Shown in pieces: positions 1 to 10,580 of a stretch of 64,000 bases of DNA. A program made the translations under genes and the position numbers. The stretch is from Panicum virgatum (lineage: Eukaryota > Streptophyta > Magnoliopsida > Poales > Poaceae): positions 1,488,001 through 1,552,000 of the forward strand of contig NC_053137.1 of the NCBI RefSeq assembly GCF_016808335.1, given 5' to 3'. The notes below the pieces were generated by a model that saw nothing but the letters and a program-made list of their open reading frames with translations, did not search any database and was not told where the DNA came from. Every line of letters begins with the position of its first letter. Position 1 is the first letter of the stretch.

Positions 1-753
1 TTAATTAAAGACTCTAGCTTGTGACAGTCTTACCGAAAGGGCAAGAGGGGATGCATCGATGGGGTATAGCTCGGTCCTCTTGGGGTAATTGGTATTGTTT
101 AATGGTCCTTTGGCAAGGTACCACCTCATTAGGACAGTGTTATGACCACTTTGGCTTGAAACCTTAGCGGGTTGTCACATGTTAAGAAATCTTTGTAAAG
201 GCCTCGTAGCGTCCCTATACAATCACACCTCGGAAGTGTGGTATTGTGCCTGATCAGCACATATGTGTGGTTGGGTTCAAAGTTCTTCGGAACTTTTACG
301 CAAATTGTGGTGAAAGTGTACAACCTCTGCAGAGTGTAAAACTGATATATCAGCCGTACTCACGGTCAAGAGAGGCTTGGATCCTCACATGATTAATTTA
401 ACTTAAAGATAGATTTAAATCATTTTCTGGTTATTTCTTGTGGCCTTGCTGAGTACCAACCATAAGTGTACTCACCCTTGCTTACTGCTGCTCAGAAGGA
501 GAAGATGTATAAAGTTTTCTGAAGATGTTGCTGAGTTCTAGGCGTACACAACCCCAGTCGATTGCCTATGAAGTGTGAAGCCTTCGTTTCCAGGATAAGC
601 TGTATAACTTTGATAGTCTTTTAGTTGTTTTAATTCTCTTTTTCGTGATACTGTTACTGATTATTCACTTATAATGTCTCTATATGTATGAATCTTGATC
701 CTGGCATACATATAGCTATGCATTCGGTTTTGTCCTTAAAACCAGGTGTGACA
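1..753 (+). mobile_element. 3' part of a long gypsy-type LTR (left end outside window)
   Basis: The segment is closely similar, base for base over most of its length, to the right-hand part of the solo LTR at 43589-46076. Both share the stretch about tacaacctctgcagagt, the AAGTGTACTCACCC region and the terminal CCAGGTGTGACA. It ends in the same GTGTGACA terminus at 753, followed by ACATA as a possible target duplication. The left end lies outside the window, so whether this is a solo LTR or the 3' LTR of a full element cannot be told. It sits only about 45 bases upstream of the 5'UTR intron of Rx_N copy A and so has replaced that copy's promoter. Confidence 0.85.
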
Positions 754-799
754 ACATACAGAGATGCCTTTCCACCACATCCATGTGATTCAATCAAAG

Positions 800-907
800 G
801 TAGGTTGTTACAGAAGCTAAGCTCAATCTTTGCTTGTGATACAAGTTCAGACATCTCGTATCCCATGTATTATATGTGTACTTTAACACGTTGAATTTCC
901 TGAACAG
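800..907 (+). other. 5'UTR intron of Rx_N copy A
   Basis: The donor AAAG|GTAGGTT and the acceptor CTGAACAG|GGAAGG match the corresponding sites in front of copies C and D. The position relative to the ATG (30 bases from acceptor to start) is also similar. This is inferred from conservation, with no transcript evidence. Confidence 0.6.
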
Positions 908-937
908 GGAAGGGGCACAACAGATGCTTGAATCCTA

Positions 938-2455
938 ATGGCAGAGATTGTCACTTCTGCTGTTGTTCAGGAGACAGTTAGCCAAGTTCTATCTGGTCTG
1001 GTTCAAAAATATGAGAAGAAAGAGGAATCAAATGTGATCAGAAACTTGGAGAGGCTAGAGATGGCACATATCCGGCTGGAGGCTGCTCTTGAGACATCAG
1101 AAAAGTGGCAAATCACTGATGTCTCCTTGTTGCGTTGGCATAGGAAGCTGAAGTGTGTTGCTCAAGAATGCGATGAAATGCTGCACAAATGCAAGCTTCG
1201 AATCCTAGAAGATGAACTGATGGAATAGGAGGTAAGGAGTGCCTCTATTGCTAAATGGTTTGTGCATGCCACCAAGTCATTTGTTTCCTCTGTCCTTAAC
1301 TGCAATAGTAACAAATTGAGCAGATCCATTACTCAAAGGTTTGAGTGGTATGCTGATGGGGCTAGTGAGTTTCTGAGATTCATACAGTTTGGTGGCACGC
1401 CAAGGTGTCACATGCCCTTTCACTCCCTTGTCAAGAACCTTTTTGCAGGCAAGGAACTACACCATAAAATGTTTCGGGGAATCTAGTATCCTTCATTTCA
1501 ATTTTCATTGGTGCCTATCATCAGTCCAGTGCTTGGAATAGAGGCTATCCTGGTACTTATCCAGAATGATGGCACCAGAGGGTAATATCTACTTTAGAAT
1601 AACAGTACAACTTTCAGAGTGTACAGACATAGTTGGGATTGCAAGTCGGTGCTTGCAACTGTTTGCCCCTCATCTCAAGTGTACAGTTGAAAATATTAGG
1701 AATGAACTTATTCAACTACTTACTCAAGATCTGTCATGGATGCCATCTGTTTATTCCTACCAGAAAGAACAGCTCCATTTTCAAATACTTGGGTCTCAAT
1801 GGCTTCGCCCAAAACCATTATGTTGCAAGCAGCATGTTTGGCATATTAGCCGCCTAGAGATGGCGGGATAATCAGAGTTTTTTCTGGAACCAGTACTTGA
1901 AGTGAATTTGCACTGTCATGTCTCGCTGTCTGTGTCAAACAAACAAAAGACCTTGCTATCTCAAAGCGTAATTTCTCTGCAGGATTCTCCATATCTAAAA
2001 GCCGGGATTCACTTTGCACCCCACCACTCTCCGAAAGACATGCTGCCTGCAAATAGAAGTTCTGAAGTACTAGCGATAGTCGGTGAGGATCAACATTGCT
2101 TGCGTGTAGATGTTACCTTGGAACAACTGGAAGAGATCATGATTCCAAAGGTGATTACTTCTACCAGAACACTGAAGCAACAATTTACAAAATGATTTGG
2201 AAGACTAAACATAGCTCTGCATTTATTGAGGTTGAGAAGGCAAGCATGAGCACACAGAAATGTTTTGGGGGGTCTAGGAAAAGAAAGCTGTTGCAAGGAC
2301 AGGAAGAGCAGCTTATAAGTGAAAGATGTATGATCTCTCACTTGTTTGACTTATGGCGTGCACATGTGCCCGTTCAACTAATAAGTGCGTTCAAGGACTG
2401 TGGCTGCAGAAGAAAAGGAAAGTTAGTAGCACCGCAGCAATACCTGAAATTCTAA
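938..2455 (+). pseudogene. Rx_N coiled-coil gene, copy A, decayed
   Basis: The first 96 codons (938-1228) read MAEIVTSAVVQETVSQVLSG onward and align with the N-terminus of the intact copy C at 20420. A TAG at 1226-1228 interrupts the frame. The same frame resumes at about 1262-1486, matching copy C around its FEWYADGASEFL-like segment, and further homologous pieces follow in other frames at 1566-1871, 1902-2195 (CHVSLS, HSPKD) and 2096-2455. At least one nonsense and several frameshift changes therefore separate it from a working gene. The 5'UTR intron splice sites look intact, but the upstream region has been replaced by an LTR fragment. It could still make a short Rx_N-only peptide of 96 aa; I see no evidence either way. 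Confidence 0.85.
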
Positions 2456-2605
2456 ATCATGTAACATAGATCAATAAAGGAAGCAATGAAGGAGTAGAAG
2501 AAAATATTTGAGTTACTAATTCATAATTGAGGACAATCCACTAAAGCATGATAGTATAGGCACTATCAGAATTCAGAGCATGAATATGGTCAAAGTATTG
2601 AAATA

Positions 2606-2854
2606 GAAATACAGGGGTAATCGGAGCAAAGTTAACAGCATCATGGTTGTAGAGTTACATGTCCAATATTTGTGTCATGTTGGTCATAATTGAGAAGTAT
2701 GTTGTACATCAGGAGTTCTACTAGTATAACACTCACTCTCTCGAGGATTTTCAATGTGTCTTCTGATATGGTGATGTTTGTCTCTCGAGAAATACAGGGG
2801 TAATCGGAGCAAAGTTAACAGCATCATGGTTCTACTAGTATAACACTCACTCTC
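2606..2854. repeat. Scrambled short direct repeats
   Basis: A 43-base block at 2606-2648 recurs identically at 2789-2831. A 25-base block ending ACACTCACTCTC at 2716-2740 recurs at 2830-2854, so the second copies are fused while the first copies are separated. This looks like a rearranged junction at the edge of the LTR remnant that follows. No gene is visible in 2456-2831. Confidence 0.7.
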
Positions 2855-3640
2855 CCGCGGATTCAAGTTTGTTACTCTTGGAGCCTTGTGCTCCTAGACG
2901 GCTAGGCGTGCTTGTGACTTCTCAATCAAGGTTGTGAGCTGCACAAGAAGTTTGTAAGCTCCATTCCTCGCCGAGGAATCCATAGTTAGTGACCTTGGGC
3001 TTGAGAGGTGATCTCGCCCTTGGGAGAGGAGCATAGGGGTTCTTGAGCACCGTCTCTCGAATCCTTCCTCAATGGAGACGTAGCACCTTCGGGTGTGAAC
3101 TTCGGGAAACAAATCCTTGTCTCTTTCGTGTTAATTTACTTGATTTCATTGCTATTTGCTTGTGAGACTTCTTTTCTAGGGTTTGAGCTCGATCTACTCA
3201 CTCACGAGTTTCTAGTGAGTTTTGGTTGTTGGATATCAACCTTAAGGAACCCCTAGTACTCGTACTTTAGCTCGATCTACTTTTCATACATAGATTCTTG
3301 CAGTTTCTTTTCAGTTTGTTCATACCCGGAGACTCTGGTTATAGCTCCGGATACTCCGGACCACAAAACCCAGAGTATCCGGCCTTAAACCCGTAGTATC
3401 CGGGCTGAGTCTGCGTCTGACAGTTTTTAAGTGTCTTTGAGTTGCAGATTGCCTATTCACCCCCCCACTAGGCATCTTAAGGTCCTTTCAGTTTTACACT
3501 AGAAGAACCATAGTTGCACATCTAGATAGCTTGTTCTAGTTTAAGTCTTGTGCAAACTAATTGGAGCCTTAGGTTAAGGATTTTAAGTTGCCTAATTCAC
3601 TCTCTCCCCCTCTTAGTCTAGAGCACCCGATCACTTTCAG
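2832..3640 (+). mobile_element. Sirevirus-like copia LTR remnant
   Basis: This is noncoding sequence with the style of a grass copia LTR. It has paired CTCCGGATACTCCGGA-like and GAGTATCCGG-like palindromic motifs around 3330-3410, then two C-rich stretches (CACCCCCCCACTAGG near 3460 and CTCTCTCCCCCTCTTAG near 3605) resembling the LTR 3' edge before a primer binding site. No internal region, second LTR or coding sequence follows, so it is a truncated remnant. Its exact limits are uncertain. Confidence 0.5.
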
Positions 3641-4570
3641 CTTGTCTTTGCTCAATAATTTCATTGGCGGAGATCATATGAATTCAGAAGTTAAGAAGAT
3701 CATATGCAAGCTTTTAATTTTGAAAAGTCGATTTACCTCACATAGAAACCTTACCACTATTTCCCTAATGCCATCAGCGCAGCACTTTAGAATCCTGAGG
3801 CAACCTTGCCACTCATGTAAGGTCCCAGTGGAGCATCAGGTGCCAAACTAGCATTGCTTGCCACATATCATCTGAAGTCTCTCATTGTGTTCGTGATTGT
3901 GTAGTCATTGCTGGCTGACGGTGTTTTTGCAGATTCCTAACAGAGATTTCTTTTAAGATAATCGGTCCTGAACAGATCCATTGAGACTTACTGCACATCA
4001 TTTACTCAGGACATTCAGAACATTTACATGTACTAATGTAGGAGTGGGAAATGTTCTAACTGGTTGATTGTTCACAGTTAAAAGGCCACAGAAGACGACT
4101 GTTTGATCGTTGATGGACTGTTTGCAGACTCTGAACTCAGCTAAGCATTTGGAATGCCATTTTTGTGGACTCCACCATTTCACCAACCAAAGCAGTTCTC
4201 TGATGTTGATATCGAGGTGACACCAAAATGCGGTCGATTCCAGTGTTACATTTCGTACAGTCGCCTCTCAAAATCGCCTATTTCATTCATTAGGTGTAAG
4301 ATAAAAACAGGGCACAAAAAGAAAAGGTGTGGCATAGGGTATTCTCTTTTTTTTTTCTGAATTTCCTGAGGGAAATATTTAGAGTTTTGATAATCTATGT
4401 CTGATTGAGACGCTTTGATAATGTTTGTCCTTCAAAAATTTTATAGCATATTTTTACTATTACCCTCGCACAATCTCACTGACAGAGGACTGTCCATGTA
4501 AAATTTGATAGCATGATTTTACTTATGTGTTCTTTTTTTTAAGTGACTTTTGTGTTCTGTTAACTGAAGC
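3641..4570. other. Degenerate downstream segment of the Rx_N duplication unit
   Basis: No convincing gene is present. Parts align by eye with 23510-23900 (AGAAGATCATATGCAAG; CAATAGGGTATTC followed by TTCCTGAGGGAAATATT) and with 42810-42980. This marks it as the region normally lying 3' of an Rx_N copy and 5' of the GC-rich unit. Poly-T runs occur near 4348 and 4531. Confidence 0.6.
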
Positions 4571-5440
4571 ATGAGTGGCAATGTATCCCTTGAGTCCTTG
4601 ACCCTGAAGCAGAGAGTAAGAAAGCAGCGTACCGCCCAACCTGAAGCTCTGGCATGCGTCGCACCTCATGGCAGCACGGACACGCACGGGGACGGCCCAC
4701 CTCACCGCTTCCCCTTCTTCCCGAAAATGCGACACCAGCAGCCAGAGCAGCCACCGCCCCGGCTGCCCGCTCGTCGAACGTCACCGTGCCTCGGCCAACT
4801 TCTCCCTCCACCACGGTGGGCCGGCGGCACATCCGATGTGGACGCGGCTGCGTTCCCGCATGCGGCGCGCTATCGAAGCAGACGCACAGTGCGGCGGAAC
4901 TCCATCGCGGCCGGCCACCGGTAGGCGGCGTGCGGTGCCTGGAGCTCGGCGCACCGCGGAGCGGCACGGGGCGCGCGCAGCGGAGCAGGCAAAAGCCATG
5001 GTGCTTGGTGCCCACGCAGGCGGCGGCGGCCGCGGGTGCCTCGCCGGCGCGCTCTGCTTCCGTTCCAGTGCAATGTCCTCTTCTTGCCGGCTCTCAGCTC
5101 GCCGGCGGGTAGCCTTGCCGCCGGAAACGACAGCTAGGGGGCGGACGGTATTCTAATTACCGTCCGGGGTGGATGGTATTTCATTTATCGTCCACCCCCT
5201 AGGCGGCCGAGGCCTGTCCAATCCGCATCCAATGGACAGGAATCATTTGATGCGAACTTTTGCGAAGCGAATGGGGTTCTTCCCCGCTCCCCCTCGTCGA
5301 TTGGTGACCCCGCGGCTCTGCCTCGCCGGCGTCCGGCGAGCTCCCGATCCTTGCTTGCACGGGCAAGAGTTTGATCTATCCACAGATTGGATGCGTTGTG
5401 TTCTTGCTCCTGAACGCTGGATCGCTGTCTCTGTTCATTT
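4571..5440. repeat. GC-rich duplicated unit U1
   Basis: This is a GC-rich segment repeated as U2, U4 and U5 in this window. Shared landmarks include CCGCCCAACCTGAAG near 4636, GCTCGCCGGCGGGTAGCC near 5098, the hairpin at 5143-5193, CCGGCGTCCGGCGAGCTCC near 5325, and GATTGGATGCGTTGTGTTC near 5384. All frames are open because of base composition, and none of the translations is preserved between copies, so I do not call a gene. It may be the promoter and first untranslated exon of another duplicated gene. Confidence 0.65.
5143..5193. other. Two adjacent hairpins, conserved among GC-rich units
   Basis: At 5143-5165, GGACGGTA is followed by a 7-base loop and TACCGTCC, a perfect 8-bp stem. At 5171-5193 there is a near-copy with GGATGGTA and TATCGTCC. 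The same hairpin occurs at 6016-6038 (perfect stem) and 24437-24459 (nearly perfect), always at the same place in the unit. Its function is unknown. Confidence 0.7.
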
Positions 5441-5799
5441 TGGTGTTGATGGCTGATCGGAGTATCAGACTGCACGCTAGAGTGTGCCGGCCGTGGGCGA
5501 TCGATGGCCGGCGGCAGCGCCCGGTACGCGAAGGCGGGGAGGATGAAGACCGTCAGGGACGCGCTCCGTGGTGACTCCACTCACCAGCTGGCAGGCAGCC
5601 ACCACCACCGCCGCCAGCCTTCTATTATTATTTCTCCATCCACCACGGGTCCATGGCGCCGCCGTCGTCCGTCGTCGCGATGCCATGCCAGGGGTATCAG
5701 CCGATCAACGTCGAATTGAGGGCGAGACCAACTTCCTAGCCTAGCCTAGCCTACCACCCCTTCTTCCTAGTCTAGCCTACCACGCCATTGCGGCCGACC
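5441..5799. other. Spacer between U1 and U2
   Basis: The spacer begins with ATGGCTGATCGG at 5449, a start that recurs near 42566 (ATGGCTGATCGG) and near 24655 (ATGGCTGATTGG). It may therefore be a conserved but truncated start of a lost gene. It also contains short CCTAG-type tandem units near 5736-5780. No continuing reading frame is shared between the copies. Confidence 0.4.
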
Positions 5800-6545
5800 A
5801 CCGACAGGCGTGCCTGGCGCACTACGGAGCGGCACTGCGCGTGCGCAACGGGGCAGGCAGAGGCAGCGGTGCTCTCTTGGTGCCGCCGCCGCCGCCGCGT
5901 ACCACGACTGCACTCTTAGAGTTTACTCCGGAGCATCTCCCCATTCCTAGCCTCGCTTGCCGGGTCTCGGCTCGCCGGTGAGTGGCCTCGCCGCCGCCTA
6001 CAGTGACCAAGGGGTGGACGGTATTTCATTTACCGTCCATCCCCAGGGCAGCTGAGGACCGTTCAATCCACATCGCACGGTCAGGATACATCTGATGCAG
6101 ACTCCAGCGAAGCGATCAGAGCGCCATATCCCGCGCCCCCTCGTCAAGGCGTGATCCCACGGCGCGGCCTCACCGGCGTCTGGCGTCCACCGTCTGGCGA
6201 GCTCTCGAGCCACCTCTCGTGCACGGGCAAGTGATGCTTTGATCTGACCGGGAAATCTTGATTGCTTCCGAACAAATTGGATTCATTTTGTTGATCTTCT
6301 CTTTGCAGGCCCTGCTGAACACATCCCAGCTCTGTCGGATACTGCCGCCATGGCCAGAGATGCATCGGAGAGGTTGCGAAAGAAAAGAAAAAACAAGTTC
6401 AGCGGCCACCTTCGACGAGGACTACGCTGTGGGGTTGGGTGTCTGGACCATATAATTTGGGGTTGCACGTGACTACAGCCCATGGACATTATTTTATTTT
6501 CCGTTGTATAATAAAAAATCTCTGGTTATCCCGTGAGTTTCATAT
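5800..6545. repeat. GC-rich duplicated unit U2
   Basis: This is the second tandem copy of U1. Shared landmarks are GGAGCGGCACTGCGCGTGCG near 5826, GCTCGCCGGTGAGTGGCC near 5970, the hairpin at 6016-6038 and GGCGTCTGGCGTCCACCG near 6173. A possible acceptor TTCTCTTTGCAG near 6308 precedes an ATG at 6351 that opens a basic 35-40 codon frame, but nothing supports it as coding. The unit is cut at 6546 by the CACTA-like element. Confidence 0.6.
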
Positions 6546-7697
6546 CACTACTACATGTATTCTATCACCGCCGGTTTTGGGTACAGTTGGATTTAAGTCG
6601 ACGGTGATGGTCATACTCATCAATGTCGGTTTATCACCCAGCGGTATTGCCCTTCTCAAAAATATTAAAACATAAAAATAAAAATATGACCGCCTCCTCT
6701 CGACACCGCCGCCCTGCTCCTCACTTCCTCCGGTCGCAGCCCCACGCATCCTCCCGCCGCCGCCGCTCCTCTGACAGCTGCATCTAGCCTCCTCCAACCG
6801 CCACATCCTGCCTTGTTGCAGCGGGCCCCGCACCTCCTCTGCGCGCTGCTTCTCTTCATGCTTCCGTGGTGGGGCCTCGCGCCCCGTGGGATGCGCCTCT
6901 GCGCGGCGCCTCTCCTTGCGCTACCATGGTGGGGGAGGTGAGGGGCGGCGGGGAGGGGAGGGACATCGGGGGAGGAGGATGGGGAGGCTTCCGGGGAGGC
7001 GGCCGTGCGCCGCTGCTCCCGCGGCCCTGCGCGCCAGTTGCTCATGTACCGCTGCACAGGAGGAGAGGGCGGCCACACATCCATGCTCCCATCGGCCCAG
7101 CGCGCCGGCTGTCGAAACGCCACTGCAGAGAGGAAGCGGACCAGAGGAGGAGGGGATGCGGACGCAGAGGAGGAAGGGAGCCTCGCTACCACCATCCCTC
7201 TCCACCTCCTCCTCACTACCACCGTCCCTCACCTCCTCCTCCCCGCCACCATCCCGAACTTCCCTCCCCTCCTCCTTTCCACCGTCGAGCCTCCCCCCTC
7301 CTCCTCCCCACCATCCCAGTCCCTGGCTCCTCCTGCTCCCCGCCATCCCCATCCATGCCACCGCCTCCTCCTCATTCCCGCCTCCTCCTCCTCTCCCTCC
7401 CCCTCCTCCCCACCGCCGATGCTGGCAAGCGAGTTCGCACGAGTGCGAGCGATGTGGTGCAGACACGAGCAGCGCGGTGAGCGTGGGGCGAGCATAAGTG
7501 GCACGCACGAGCGCGAGCACTGCCTAGTTTTTTTTTCTAGAAATGGCATCACCTCTGGTTCTAGACCCGGCGGTAATGCCCCCCTCTCTTCACCATCGAG
7601 TTAAATTAAATGCCCCCTAAAAACGGTGGTGATGCTCATTTTGAACCTGCGGTGTTGCTCATTTTGAACAGGCTATGATGGGGGTGTTGGAGTAGTG
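6546..7697. mobile_element. Non-autonomous CACTA-like DNA transposon
   Basis: The element starts CACTACTACA and ends TGGAGTAGTG, which are inverted. Subterminal CACCGCCGGTTT, CGGTGATGGT and CGGTGGTGAT motifs are typical of grass CACTA ends. About 1.15 kb is too short for a transposase, and none is visible. The interior is GC-rich then CT-rich (about 7190-7420) and may be captured sequence. The flanks TAT and TTA do not form a clean 3-bp duplication, so the boundary or target repeat may have mutated. The downstream flank (ACGGCCACCAATGTTGG) matches the host segment near 42760, supporting the right boundary. Confidence 0.7.
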
Positions 7698-8721
7698 TTA
7701 AGACTTTGCGAAGATTTACGGCCACCAATGTTGGTCTACCAAATGTTCTACTATTTGCTTTCATTATTGGAGACTACATATATAACAGCCTACCTCAGAC
7801 CTCACTGCCCCATCCGCAAGACTATTAGAAAAATGTAGTGAGTCAATTGGACATCAGCAAGACTAGCGTGCCATGGAAATAAATTTATATTGACTTGTAT
7901 ATTGGCTTCATTCTATTAGAAAATGCCAGTAATAGATAAAATATTTTCAAACTCTATTCCACACCTCCACTTTCTTTCCCTGTCATTGTTAGTTATCACA
8001 CCAAGCTCCATTTTCACACGACTTGATGACGCACCTTTTACTTCCACTTTTTTCCACATAATAATTCAATATTGAATATATTAAAATCTATAACACAGTC
8101 GAAACTCTCATCCTTCATTTAAGTCACCTTCTTGACTATTCCATCCATTCCAAATTATTGGTCGTTTGACTTTTTTTAATTTCAACTTTGACCACTCGTC
8201 TTATTCTAAAATTTGTGCAAAATATCATATCTTTTGTTGTGGTTTGCTTTATCAATACAAGTTCTATAAAAATGACTTAAATTAACTATGTTTGTTCAAA
8301 TTTTTTGAATAAGATGAGTAGTCAGACTTGAGGTCAAAAAAGTCAAACGACCAATAATTTGGAACGGAGAGAGTACATGATTTCCCCTGTAGAGGCCAAA
8401 TCCACACAACCCCTCACTATGAAACATGTCTAACTTTTACCTCGTCAAAGTCTTGGCCATCACTATTAGTCAATCAAAAGAAGGTTCTTGCAGCTCTAAG
8501 ATGATCTGACACATCAATTGTTATTGTCCCATAGTATCGCAAGTTCTCGTTCTTTTTTAACATCCCAAAAATAGTACCTCTCTATCCACAGTTTTCACCC
8601 AATTCATCCGAAGGTACGTTCTTATGACAGCAAAGCTAAACTTCGTTCATGATCCAAAATTCATGATTTAAGCTCTTACGCATGGTAGCAAGCAAGGGAT
8701 GCTCCAAATGCTTGAATTCTA
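7698..8721 (+). promoter_or_regulatory. Upstream region of Rx_N copy B
   Basis: The segment aligns in blocks with the upstream regions of copy C (19841-20400) and copy D (22680-23020). Shared blocks include CACACCTCCACTTTCTTTC, TCCATTTTCACA and TTTTTTCCACATAAT. The TGCCAGTAATAGAT block at about 7923 is an intact relative of the site where the copia element inserted downstream. A Stowaway MITE lies inside. The 5'UTR intron donor is changed (AAAAGAAGGTTCTTG where the others have AAAGGTAGGTTCTTG) and the acceptor is not preserved. Confidence 0.65.
8139..8373. mobile_element. Stowaway-type MITE
   Basis: This 235-bp element has long terminal inverted repeats: TTCCATCCATTCCAAATTAT at the left against a matching inverted ATAATTTGGAACGGAGAGAG at the right, continuing inward as GGTCGTTTGAC and GTCAAACGACC. 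It is bounded by TA on both sides (8137-8138 and 8374-8375), the Stowaway/Tc1-mariner target duplication. It is AT-rich and noncoding. Confidence 0.92.
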
Positions 8722-8912
8722 ATGGCGGAATCGGTCGGTCCTGCGATTGTCCAAGAGACAGTTAGCCAAATCCTATCTAGTCTTGTTCAAAAATATGATG
8801 AGAAAGAGGAATCAAATGTGAATAGAAACTTGGAGAGGCTAGACATGGCTCACATAAGGCTGGAGGCTGCTCTTTAGACATCTAATAAGTGGGAGATCAT
8901 TGAGGCAGCGGG
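8722..8912 (+). pseudogene. Rx_N coiled-coil gene, copy B, truncated
   Basis: The frame opens with MAESVGPAIVQETVSQIL and matches copies A and C for 51 codons up to a TAG at 8875-8877. Homology continues for about 35 bases (TGGGAGATCATTGAGGCAGCGGG) and then jumps to unrelated GC-rich unit sequence. The 3' nine-tenths of the gene has therefore been deleted. The 5'UTR intron sites are also damaged, so I regard it as dead. Confidence 0.85.
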
Positions 8913-9230
8913 TGCCTCACTGGCACTCCTAGCTAGCGTCTGTTCCAGAGCAGTGTCCCATTCGTGTCCTCGCTTGCCGGCTCTCGACTCGCCGGTGGGC
9001 AGCCTTGCCACCGGACACGGCGACCAGACATGGACACAGGGTAGGAGATGGCCCGCCAGATCGATGTTTCTCTGGATTCAGTTATTAAGTACTATGTGAT
9101 TAATGTTCTCCATTAGGAATTTATGAAAACGTAGCACATCAGTTTTTCTCAGATTCCATTTTGTATGTTTCCAAATTACACGTCATGGAAAAATCTAGTG
9201 AGTCAATTTAACATCAGTCATTTTAGAAAT
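8913..9230. other. Scrap of GC-rich unit plus AT-rich spacer
   Basis: At 8930-9030 the sequence resembles the end of the GC-rich units (CCTCGCTTGCCGGCTCTCGA, CTCGCCGGTGGGCAGCCTTG), fused directly to the truncated copy B. The remainder to 9230 resembles 7840-7920 (AATCTAGTGAGTCAATTTAA against AATGTAGTGAGTCAATTGGA). No gene is visible. Confidence 0.55.
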
Positions 9231-9881
9231 TGAGGAATGAGAGTACTCTATCCTGCTTGTGATGAGTGAATTGTCAACCGTGCGGTGTGATCGTGCGCTT
9301 GGTCTTTGGATTGCAGGTACACGGGCGTCGAGTGTCGACGGGGAGCTGCCGTGGAGGTGCTGTGGACGATGGACCGTGCGGTGGACGGCGGTGAAGGGCA
9401 GCCGGGACTGGAGCTCGGACCGGGCGGCAGCTGTGGCATCCACTCCTGGATCGAGGGCGCAAGCGGCGACGGAAGGCGGGTTTCTTGGTTTGCGCCACAA
9501 AACCAAGGAGGCGGACGGCGGTTGAAGATGCCGAGTCGTGGAGGCACGGGCGTCGGTCTCGGGACTGACGGAGGCGACGGGCGTCGACGGCGTCTAGGGC
9601 CTCGCTGCGGGCGAGGAGGTGATGGGCGTCGGGCGGCGTCTAGGAACGTCGGAAGGCCGAGGCGGGAACGGCGTCTAGGGTCACGGCGTGGAGGCGGGAA
9701 TCTTCCCGCGCGTGAGGTTTTGGCGGTTTTCTCAAAACCGGCCACCTACCCGAGTTTCGCGGACCCTCCAAAACCGCGGACTGGATCTTCATCAAGACGG
9801 CGGCATCGCGGAGAAGACTTCGTTTCAAAGAAAGAACCTTGGCCGTTGGATGAGATCGTGTACAGGGGGTGCTGCAGGCCA

Positions 9882-9962
9882 ACCGGTCTGACCGGTCCCT
9901 GGCACCGGTCTGACCGGTCTAACCAACCGGTCTGACCGGTCCAGCGTACTGGTCTGACGGGT
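9882..9962. repeat. Palindromic motif cluster 1 in 5' LTR
   Basis: ACCGGTCTGACCGGT occurs at 9882-9896, 9904-9918 and 9926-9940, with a mutated fourth copy at 9948-9962, immediately upstream of the LTR TATA box. Each unit is an ACCGGT inverted repeat around TCTG. The 3' LTR has the same cluster at about 18820-18902. Confidence 0.9.
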
Positions 9963-9970
9963 CCTGCGGG

Positions 9971-9978
9971 TATAAATA
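9971..9978 (+). promoter_or_regulatory. TATA box of copia LTR
   Basis: TATAAATA follows the palindrome cluster and is repeated at 18911-18918 in the 3' LTR. The position is consistent with a U3/R promoter. Confidence 0.7.
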
Positions 9979-10580
9979 CCCCTTCACTTGTGTTAGGTCA
10001 AGTGCGGCTTTTGTAATTCGTCCGTGAATTGTTCTGTTCTCTAGGCCGCCTCCCCTGTGTTCCTCTCCCCCTGTTCTTCTCTTTAGAGTAGATTTAAACC
10101 ATGGATTGTTGAGATCTTGTGTTGGATTTGTTTGGGAAAGGAGGCCTATCCTCCTCGTGCCCTCTGGGCGATTTTAATCTGATGAGTTCACTCTTGTGTG
10201 CTGAGTTCTCGTCCTCCCCCTCCTCTTTTGCGCTTTGGACTTGAATTCTCCTCTTTTGGTGTGTTTAGTGTTTGGAGGAGACAAGTTCATTGATTCGTGG
10301 TTTGCTGGACTCTTTGTGGCGATTCTGATTTCTCTAGCCAAGTGCTAAATCCCCTGGAATCGCGACTGCACCCGAATTGCTGTTCTTGAGTTCTTGAGAA
10401 AACCCCAATCCACCTTGATCTTTCCTTGATTTCCCACGATCCGTTAATCTTCTGGGAAAGATCTCTTGGAGATATGTTAACGGAATAGTTGTGAAGGTAT
10501 CCTCCAAGTTTCGTTGGATTTGAAGGTCGTTTGCTCAAGATTCATCGTTTGGAGGTTGATTTTCGAGCTGTCTGGATAGG

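Noticed and set aside
4560..5156. Overlapping GC-rich open frames on both strands
   Set aside because: All frames are open because of composition, and the translations are not conserved between units U1, U2, U4 and U5.
6665..7604. Long frames of about 200 aa within the CACTA-like element
   Set aside because: They are low-complexity Pro/Ser or Gly/Glu translations of a CT-rich tract, with competing frames on both strands and no motif.
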